This document shows, piece by piece, positions 1-5,344 of a stretch of 7,184 nt of DNA (position 1 is its first letter; every line of letters starts with the position of its first letter). Position numbers and translations under genes: made by a program. The notes under the pieces are model-generated. The model saw only the letters and a program-made list of their open reading frames with translations, was not told the origin of the DNA and did no database searches. Where the stretch lies: contig JAFIHO010000246.1 in assembly GCA_017849395.1 (NCBI GenBank), positions 1 to 7,184 on the forward strand. The letters run 5' to 3'. This DNA is from Hyphomicrobiales bacterium (GTDB lineage Bacteria > Pseudomonadota > Alphaproteobacteria > Micropepsales > Micropepsaceae).

Positions 1-1182
1 GAGCTGCGCACCATCGTGATGCGAGGGACCGCGCCCTCCGGCACCATGTCCTGGAGTGACTTTCTGCGCGAAGGCGAAAGTAGCGCGCCCGCCGCGCTAG
101 ATGCCGCCCGCGCCGCCGTGGTGGCGGATACACCGGCCTATGTGCTCTACACCTCGGGCAGCACCGCCGAGCCGAAGGGGGTGCTGTTGAACCATCGCGG
201 CGTGGTGGAGAATGGCTTCGACCTGGGTCAGCGTCGCGAGATCAACAACGACGACCGCGTTTGGCTGGGCACCCCGCTCTTCTATGCACTGGGCGCGACC
301 AACGCGCTGCCCGCCGCGCTGACCGCAGGAGCGGCGCTGATATTGCAAGGTTCCTTCGATCCGGGGCTTGCCCTCGACACCATCCACCGCCGCGAAGCGA
401 CCGTTTATTACGGCGCGGGCAATATGGCGCGCACCATCATCGACCATCCGGATTTTTCCCGTGCCAAGGTGGGTTCCCTGACCAAGGGCAATGCCGGGCT
501 GGGCGCGGAATATAAGCGTCTTACGCTTGTCGAGATGGGTATCACCCGCGCCGTGCCCGCCTATGGCCTGACTGAGACCTATGGCAATGCGGCGGTTGGT
601 TTTCCCGACGATCCGCTGGACCTGAAACTCGCCAGTGACGGTGCGTCGCTGCCGGGACAGCAGATGCTGATCGTCGATCCCGCCAGCTTCGAGCCGGTGG
701 CTCAGGGCCAGATCGGGCTGGTGCTGGTGCGCGGCCATACCACGCCGGGCTATCTCAACAATCCCACGGAAACCGCCAAGGCGTTGCGGGATGACGGCTT
801 TTTCAATACGGGCGACCTGGGCCGGTTTGAGAATGGGCGCTTCGTGTTCCAGTCGCGTATGAAGGATGTCATCAAGAGCAACGGCATCAATGTGTCGCCA
901 GTGGAGGTGGAACAGCTTCTGTCCAGCCATCCCGATGTGCGCGACGCCCATGTGGTCGGCGTTCCCAGCGGATCGCGCGGGGAACTGATCGTGGCCTTTG
1001 TCGATTGCGTCACGCCGCAGTCGGAAGACTCGCTGCGCGCCTATGTGAAGGAGCGCGCCGCCTCCTTCAAGGTGCCGCACCATATCCTGTTCCGCGATAC
1101 CGGCCAGTTGCCGCGCCTCGCCAGTGGCAAGGTCGCCAAATACAGGCTCGCGGAAGAAGCGCGCCGCGAGCTGGGCTGCTGA
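1..1182 (+). CDS. Acyl-CoA synthetase / AMP-dependent ligase (ANL superfamily), 5'-truncated by window edge
   Basis: This enzyme would activate a carboxylic acid with ATP to an acyl-adenylate and then to a CoA thioester in the cytoplasm. The reading frame is open from base 1, so the real start lies upstream. The 393 visible residues hold the core and C-terminal lid, and roughly 100 N-terminal residues are missing if the protein has the usual length of about 500. Visible motifs are the phosphate-binding loop TSGSTAEPKG (residues 51-60), YGLTETYG (188-195), the TGD hinge-side motif with Asp272, the SRMKD hinge (285-289) followed by GINVSPVEVE, and the C-terminal PRLASGK with the expected adenylation lysine at residue 377. 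The glycine usual after TSGST/TSGTT is alanine here. The gene ends 1 nt before the thiolase-like gene and heads the visible operon. Family assignment is secure; the substrate is unknown. Lack of a carrier domain argues against a peptide synthetase module. Confidence 0.93.
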   Translation, partial: ELRTIVMRGTAPSGTMSWSDFLREGESSAPAALDAARAAVVADTPAYVLYTSGSTAEPKGVLLNHRGVVENGFDLGQRREINNDDRVWLGTPLFYALGATNALPAALTAGAALILQGSFDPGLALDTIHRREATVYYGAGNMARTIIDHPDFSRAKVGSLTKGNAGLGAEYKRLTLVEMGITRAVPAYGLTETYGNAAVGFPDDPLDLKLASDGASLPGQQMLIVDPASFEPVAQGQIGLVLVRGHTTPGYLNNPTETAKALRDDGFFNTGDLGRFENGRFVFQSRMKDVIKSNGINVSPVEVEQLLSSHPDVRDAHVVGVPSGSRGELIVAFVDCVTPQSEDSLRAYVKERAASFKVPHHILFRDTGQLPRLASGKVAKYRLAEEARRELGC

Positions 1183-1183
1183 C

Positions 1184-2362
1184 ATGAGCCTGTCCGGCAA
1201 GGCGGCGATCATCGGCGTGGGTGCGTCCAGTTTCGAACGGCGGCCCGATGCATCCGTGCTGGAAATGGCTGGTGCAGCGCTGACCGGCGCGCTGGCTGAT
1301 GCTCACCTTGAAAAGGAAGCCATCGACGGCCTGGCGGTGCAGATCGGCTCGCCGCGCGGCGCAGACTACGACACCATCGCCCAGACCTTCGGCCTGGCCC
1401 CGCGCTGGTGCACCCAGACCTGGCCGCATGGCCGATTCACCGCAACCATCCTGACCCAGGCGGCGATGGCGGTGGCGACAGGCCTCGCTACGCGTGTCGC
1501 CTGCATCCTGGCGATGAAGAATTCCGACATCGGCCGCATCGGCGAGAAGAATAATCCCTTCTTCTTCGAGATGTATCGCGAGAATGGCGGCCCGCATGGC
1601 GAGGAAGCGGAAATCGGCATGTCGTCTCCCGTGGCTGGCGCGGCTATGGCACTGGCGTTGTATTGCGACCGCTACAATGCGGATCGCGAATTGCTGGCCG
1701 AAATCCCCCTCACTTTCCGCCGCCACGCGCAACGCACGCCCGATGCGGTGGCCCGCGATCCGCTGACGCTGGAAGACTATCGCAACGCGCGCGCCATCAT
1801 CGATCCAATCCGGCTCTATGACTGTTCGTTGGTGGGCGATGGCGCGGTGTGCGTGATCGTGGCGGGCCACGAACAGGCCGCCGCCGCGCGCAAGCCTGTC
1901 TGGATCACCGGAGCGCAGGGCGTACAGGCGGGACGCGACACCTTCATCTTCGCGCCGCGTGGACTGGGCATGGCACAACAATCCGACAGGCGCCTGACAC
2001 AGACGGAAGCCCGCAACCAGCCTGCTTATGCGATGGCGGGCATCACGCCCGACACGGTGGATGTGCTGGGCGTCTATGATTCCTTCTCGCCGCTGGCGCT
2101 CTACACGCTGGAGGATTTCGGTTTCTGCGCGGCGGGTGAGGGGCTTGACTGGATTCAGAATGGCCGCCTCGATCTTGGCGGCGACATGCCCACCAACACC
2201 AATGGGGGCCAACTCTCCCACGCTCAGGTGAACGGCTGGGGGCAGGTTCGCGAGCTGGTGCAACAACTGCGCGGCGAAGCCACCGGCCGCCAGGTACCCG
2301 ATGCGCGGATCGGCCTGTGGGCCACCATCGGCGGCGACGCGCTTGTGCTGGAGCGCGCATGA
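1184..2362 (+). CDS. Thiolase-fold lipid-transfer protein (SCP2-thiolase / Ltp2 aldolase-like), 392 aa
   Basis: This is a thiolase-superfamily protein acting on acyl-CoA, probably with the DUF35 protein encoded next. The N-terminus KAAIIGVGASSFERR (6-20) is the typical first strand. The C-terminal half has DVLGVYDSFSPLALYTLEDFGFC (294-315), then NTNGGQLS (338-345) and VRELVQQLRG (355-364), the layout of lipid-transfer/Ltp2-type proteins. Tyr298 sits where Ltp2 aldolases have one catalytic tyrosine. The thiolase nucleophile is not seen: counting back from AAMAVATG, glycine 83 falls at that place, and Cys76 is out of register. The usual GHP or GY-x-HG stretch after NTxGG reads HAQVNG, so the expected His or second Tyr is Gln348. 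The ATG at 1184 is chosen because the family N-terminus begins there and it lies 1 nt after the ligase stop; an in-frame start at 1124 would overlap the ligase by 59 nt. It could be a retro-aldolase, a binding protein or a variant thiolase. Confidence 0.88.
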   Translation: MSLSGKAAIIGVGASSFERRPDASVLEMAGAALTGALADAHLEKEAIDGLAVQIGSPRGADYDTIAQTFGLAPRWCTQTWPHGRFTATILTQAAMAVATGLATRVACILAMKNSDIGRIGEKNNPFFFEMYRENGGPHGEEAEIGMSSPVAGAAMALALYCDRYNADRELLAEIPLTFRRHAQRTPDAVARDPLTLEDYRNARAIIDPIRLYDCSLVGDGAVCVIVAGHEQAAAARKPVWITGAQGVQAGRDTFIFAPRGLGMAQQSDRRLTQTEARNQPAYAMAGITPDTVDVLGVYDSFSPLALYTLEDFGFCAAGEGLDWIQNGRLDLGGDMPTNTNGGQLSHAQVNGWGQVRELVQQLRGEATGRQVPDARIGLWATIGGDALVLERA

Positions 2363-2760
2363 CCACCAATGCCCTCAACAAGCTCTATCGCGATGGCGCC
2401 GAGCGCGGCGAATTGCTTGTGCCCTTCTGCCTCGCCACCGGTCGTCCTTTCTGGCCGACAAGTCCCGTCAGTCCCTTTGTCACGGGCGGCGGGGTGGAAT
2501 GGCGCGGCGTGAGACCGCAAGGCATGTTGCGCGCGCGTGTGATCTACCGTCGCAGCTTTCTGAAAGACTTCGATCCGTTGATGCCGTATGGCATTGGGCT
2601 GGTCGAACTGGCGGATGGTCCCCGCCTCCAGGCCCATATCACCGGACCGGACAATGAAGACGCACCGCGCGCCGGCGATACGGTGCGTCTGTCATTTGAA
2701 AAACTTCTGGACGGCGCGCCCATCCTGACGGCGCGCAAAATCGAACTTCAAGGAGCGTGA
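2359..2760 (+). CDS. DUF35 OB-fold protein, degenerate zinc ribbon, 133 aa
   Basis: This is a small acyl-CoA-associated protein with an N-terminal rubredoxin-like zinc-ribbon region followed by a DUF35 OB fold. Such proteins are usually encoded beside thiolase-like proteins and form complexes with them, as in steroid side-chain aldolases. The OB-fold signature PYGIGLVELADGPRLQAHITG is at residues 76-96, and the final strand PILTARKIEL at 121-130. The N-terminal helix (LNKLYRDGAERGEL, 6-19) is typical. In the ribbon, Cys24 remains, but the other three usual cysteines appear as Thr27, Ser38 and Val41, so a normal zinc site is unlikely. The ATG at 2359 overlaps the upstream TGA (ATGA) and has GGAG at 2350-2353 five bases before it. 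This supports it over an in-frame start at 2317, whose added residues are arginine-rich and unlike the family. Translational coupling to the thiolase-like gene suggests a fixed stoichiometry. Exact role is inferred. Confidence 0.88.
   Translation: MTTNALNKLYRDGAERGELLVPFCLATGRPFWPTSPVSPFVTGGGVEWRGVRPQGMLRARVIYRRSFLKDFDPLMPYGIGLVELADGPRLQAHITGPDNEDAPRAGDTVRLSFEKLLDGAPILTARKIELQGA
2750..2755 (+). promoter_or_regulatory. Strong ribosome binding site for the MDR reductase gene
   Basis: AAGGAG lies six bases before the ATG at 2762. It is the best Shine-Dalgarno match within the five-gene operon and overlaps the last codons of the DUF35 gene. It fixes the reductase start and suggests that this gene can be translated efficiently without coupling. 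Confidence 0.75.
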
Positions 2761-2761
2761 G

Positions 2762-3757
2762 ATGAGCAAGACGATAGTGGTAGACGAACTGGGCGGGCCG
2801 GAAGTCATGAAGCTGGTCGACAAGGATCCCGGCAAACCCGGCCCGGCGGAGATCCGCATCCGCCAGACCGCTATCGGCGTGAACTTCGCCGACATTCACT
2901 ATCGCCGCGGCACCGCACCGGCACACTCCATGGCCAAGCTGCCCATCCCTTTCACGCCAGGCCTGGAAGCGGTCGGCGTAGTGGAGGATGTCGGCCTGGG
3001 CGTGTCCCAGTTCAAGCCGGGCGACCGGGTCGGATATGCCACCGCCTCGCTCACCATCGGCGCCTATGCCGAAGTGCGGCTGTTTCCCGCCGACCGCGCC
3101 TTCCCAATCCCGAAGGGCGTTGCGGACATCGACGCCGCCGCCCTGATGTACCGCGCCATCACCGTGCATGGCATGATCCGGCAGTGCTACCGGGTGAAGG
3201 AGGGTGACATCATCCTGCTGCACGCGGCGGCGGGCGGCGTCGGCTCGATCCTGTCGCGCTGGGCCAAGGCGCTGGGCGCCACGGTGATCGGCACGGTCAG
3301 CGCCGAAAGCAAGGTGGAACGCTGCAAGGCCAATGGCTGCGCCCATGTGATCGTCAATGCGAAGGAAGATTTCGCCGAGCGCACGCTGGAAATCACCGGC
3401 GGGCGCGGCGTGGATGTCGTGTTCGACGGCGTGGGCGTGGACGTGTTCCTCCGCTCCTTCCCTGCGATCAAGAAGTACGGAACGATGGTCTCGTTCGGCC
3501 AGGCATCCGGACTGGTCAAGCCGCTGGACCCCATCGAACTTCAGCATCGCGGCCTCTACCTGACCAAGTTCAGCGGCGGCACCTACAATGAAGATGTCGG
3601 TGAATATCAGTTGCGCGCCCGAGAAGTTCTGGCCGCCATTCTCCAGGGCGTGTTCGAGACCGGCAAGCACATGACCTACGGCCTGAAGGATGCGATCAAG
3701 GCGCATGAGGACATGGAAAACCGCCGCACCGTCGGCTCACTGGTTCTCATTCCCTGA
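2762..3757 (+). CDS. Zinc-independent MDR quinone oxidoreductase / enoyl reductase (Qor-like), 331 aa
   Basis: This is a cytoplasmic medium-chain dehydrogenase/reductase that probably uses NADPH to reduce a quinone, enone or enoyl-CoA. The GroES-like domain carries NFADIHYRRG (41-50) and PGLEAVGVVEDVG (66-78), then FKPGDRVGY (84-92). The Rossmann domain has the nucleotide loop HAAAGGVGS (154-162) followed by KALGATVIGTVSAESK (169-184); the small residues and lysine after the second strand fit NADPH-type Qor proteins. GVDVVFDGVG (216-225) and a C-terminal VGSLVLIP (324-331) match the family, and the length is typical. No zinc-binding cysteine/histidine set is present, which excludes classical alcohol dehydrogenase. 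The start at 2762 lies 1 nt after the DUF35 stop and has a strong AAGGAG site. Within this operon it could reduce an unsaturated CoA intermediate or detoxify an enone product; the true substrate cannot be read from the sequence. Confidence 0.92.
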   Translation: MSKTIVVDELGGPEVMKLVDKDPGKPGPAEIRIRQTAIGVNFADIHYRRGTAPAHSMAKLPIPFTPGLEAVGVVEDVGLGVSQFKPGDRVGYATASLTIGAYAEVRLFPADRAFPIPKGVADIDAAALMYRAITVHGMIRQCYRVKEGDIILLHAAAGGVGSILSRWAKALGATVIGTVSAESKVERCKANGCAHVIVNAKEDFAERTLEITGGRGVDVVFDGVGVDVFLRSFPAIKKYGTMVSFGQASGLVKPLDPIELQHRGLYLTKFSGGTYNEDVGEYQLRAREVLAAILQGVFETGKHMTYGLKDAIKAHEDMENRRTVGSLVLIP

Positions 3758-4740
3758 TGCTCAAATATCTGCCCATCCGCGATCCCTATATCATGGCGCT
3801 GATCAGCACCGTGGTGCTGGCCAGTTTCCTGCCCTGCCGGGGCGAGGCGGCGCGGATATTCGATGTGCTGCAGGACGCCGCCATCTGCATTCTGTTCTTC
3901 GTGCATGGCGCAAAACTGTCGCGGGAATCCATCGTGAGGGGCAGCGGCAACTGGCGGCTGCATCTGGCGGTACTGGCCTGTACCTATGTGATGTTTCCGG
4001 CATTGGGCCTGGTCACGTCCACGCTGGCCGCAGGCTTCCTGCCCCAGCCGCTGATCGTGGGCCTGCTATTCCTCTGCCTGCTGCCCTCCACGGTACAGTC
4101 CTCAATCGCCTTCACGGCGGTGGCGGGCGGCGATGTGGCCGCCGCGATCTGCAGCGCCACCCTTTCAAACCTGCTGGGTGTGTTCATCACACCTGTTCTG
4201 GTGAACATCTTCCTGGGTGCGGCGGGCAACGGCCTGTCCATGGAGGTTGTGCAAACCATTATTCTGCAATTGCTGCTGCCTTTCTTCCTGGGTCATCTGT
4301 CACGGCCATGGACCGGCGCGTTCTTCACCAGGCACAAACTGATCACCACCATGGTGGATCGCGGCTCGATCCTGCTGGTCGTCTACACGGCCTTCAGCGC
4401 GGCTGTTGTACAGGGTATCTGGCATCAATTGTCGGCATATGACCTTGTCGTCACCCTGGCCATCTCGGCGGTCATACTAGCCATCGTTCTGACAGTCACC
4501 CGCTATGGCGCGCGAGCGCTGGGCTTTGCGCTGCCGGAGGAAATCGTGATGGTATTCTGCGGCTCCAAGAAAAGCCTGGCGTCCGGCGTCCCGATGGCGG
4601 GCGTGCTGTTTCCCGCCGCCACGGTGGGCGCGGTGATCATTCCGCTGATGCTGTTCCACCAGATCCAGTTGATGGCATGTGCCGTGCTGGCCCGGCGCTA
4701 TGCCGATGCCGCCGCGGTGCCGGAAGCCAAGCCTGCCTGA
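3757..4740 (+). CDS. SBF-like transporter (bile acid:sodium symporter-related, YfeH-type), 327 aa
   Basis: This is an inner-membrane secondary transporter of the SBF-like/CPA group, related to bile-acid:sodium symporters. The protein is hydrophobic throughout, with about ten likely membrane segments (for example near 11-26, 38-52, 68-84, 96-112, 128-152, 164-180, 203-220, 228-247, 280-297). Two conserved stretches mark the family: LLPSTVQSSIAFTAVAGGD (108-126), with small and polar residues in a broken helix, and CGSKKSLASGVPMAGVLFP (268-286), the matching half-site. Its ATG shares one base with the reductase stop (TGATG at 3755-3759) and no Shine-Dalgarno site is visible, so translation is probably coupled to the upstream gene. 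Position at the end of an acyl-CoA operon suggests it moves the operon's acid substrate or an end product. The family name does not prove bile-acid transport, since SBF-like proteins move varied organic anions. The acidic/alanine-rich tail (315-327) is probably cytoplasmic. Confidence 0.9.
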   Translation: MLKYLPIRDPYIMALISTVVLASFLPCRGEAARIFDVLQDAAICILFFVHGAKLSRESIVRGSGNWRLHLAVLACTYVMFPALGLVTSTLAAGFLPQPLIVGLLFLCLLPSTVQSSIAFTAVAGGDVAAAICSATLSNLLGVFITPVLVNIFLGAAGNGLSMEVVQTIILQLLLPFFLGHLSRPWTGAFFTRHKLITTMVDRGSILLVVYTAFSAAVVQGIWHQLSAYDLVVTLAISAVILAIVLTVTRYGARALGFALPEEIVMVFCGSKKSLASGVPMAGVLFPAATVGAVIIPLMLFHQIQLMACAVLARRYADAAAVPEAKPA

Positions 4741-5181
4741 TCATCCGGGCGAAAGGCCGGTCACTCTTACATAGTAGCCGTCCGGGTCGATCATGCGGAA
4801 GTCCTTCAGCCCCCAGGACCGCAGGGTCAGCGGCGATTCGACGGGCCAGCGCGAAGCGTTTGCCCGTGCGAACACGGCATCGGGGTCCTGCACGGCGATG
4901 ACAATCTCCACCCCGCGCCCCGGCCGCTCGCCCGGCTTGATGAAGATGGGGTGTTCGGCCGGCAGATTCGCCGCCAGGTTCAGCCCGATGGTCGCCCCAT
5001 CCCGCATCAGCGCGGCATAGGAGCCGGGTGTGCTGCGCGCCACGGCAAATCCAAGCGCATCGACGTAGAAATCCCGCGACCTGTCCAGATCGCGCACGAA
5101 CAGTTCGATCCGCAGTACTGGCGCAGTCGTCTCGCGGTCCAGTATTTGACTTCTCCCGGGGGAAATCTCACGGCACATCAT
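4741..5181 (-). CDS. VOC-family (glyoxalase/bleomycin-resistance fold) protein, 146 aa
   Basis: This is a small cytoplasmic protein with one vicinal-oxygen-chelate domain. The paired beta-alpha-beta-beta-beta modules are visible: VLRIELFVRDLDRSRDFYVDALGF (22-45) opens the first, and VEIVIAVQDPDAVFARA (91-107) opens the second, which ends with FRMIDPDGYYVRVT (128-141). Glu26 is a possible metal ligand. The glutamate often found on the last strand is absent: the strand reads YYVRVTG. The start is uncertain. Adjacent ATG codons lie at 5181 and 5178, an upstream TTG at 5205 would add eight residues, and none has a clear ribosome site. The conserved domain begins only near residue 22, so all options keep it intact. 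The gene is alone on the - strand, facing the operon with no gap between stop codons. The reaction is unknown; lyase, isomerase, dioxygenase or binding functions all occur in this fold. Confidence 0.83.
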   Translation of the reverse strand: MMCREISPGRSQILDRETTAPVLRIELFVRDLDRSRDFYVDALGFAVARSTPGSYAALMRDGATIGLNLAANLPAEHPIFIKPGERPGRGVEIVIAVQDPDAVFARANASRWPVESPLTLRSWGLKDFRMIDPDGYYVRVTGLSPG

Positions 5182-5344
5182 TGTGCAGCGCGGTACGGGG
5201 CGCAAATTCGTTCTTGCCCCGGCCTGCCGGACATTCGCGCCTGCCGCAACGCACCATTAGGGGGAGTGAAGGACAACCGTCGGGCGGCGCTCTGGATCGG
5301 CTCCCCATCCTGCCATAGCTTCAGGATGCTACGCCGGATCGCCG
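5182..5344. promoter_or_regulatory. Divergent intergenic region between VOC and GMC genes
   Basis: This 163-bp stretch (136 bp if the VOC gene starts at TTG 5205) is the only real intergenic gap in the window, so it should hold the promoters of both the VOC gene and the GMC dehydrogenase gene. No convincing -35/-10 pair could be picked out on either strand. Two short inverted repeats are present: CCGGC/GCCGG with a 2-nt centre at 5219-5230, and an imperfect GCGCAAAT/ATTCGCGC pair at 5200-5207 and 5233-5240. Either could be an operator, but both are short enough to arise by chance in GC-rich DNA. No regulator gene is visible in the window. Confidence 0.45.

Noticed and set aside
97..1212. Long open frame on the - strand opposite the CoA ligase (371 codons)
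   Set aside because: It is antisense to a gene with full ANL motifs, rich in His/Arg/Gly and low in recognisable domains, as expected for shadow frames in GC-rich DNA.
1067..2266. 399-codon - strand open frame opposite the thiolase-like gene
   Set aside because: No family motif; composition typical of an antisense shadow; the + strand gene is clearly coding.
2762..3757. Classical zinc alcohol dehydrogenase
   Set aside because: The catalytic and structural zinc ligands are missing and the NFADIHYRRG and AAAGGVG motifs match Qor-type reductases.
3757..4740. Naming the transporter a bile-acid transporter
   Set aside because: Only SBF-like family membership is visible; these proteins move diverse anions and no bile-acid-specific evidence is present.
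5219..5230. CCGGC-CT-GCCGG dyad as a terminator hairpin
   Set aside because: Two-base loop and no following T-run, so not a terminator. It remains only a weak operator candidate.
5214..5259. TTGCCC ... CATTAG as a sigma-70 type promoter for the GMC gene
   Set aside because: Spacing is far too long (34 nt) and the -10 match is only about 3 of 6, so it is not supportable.
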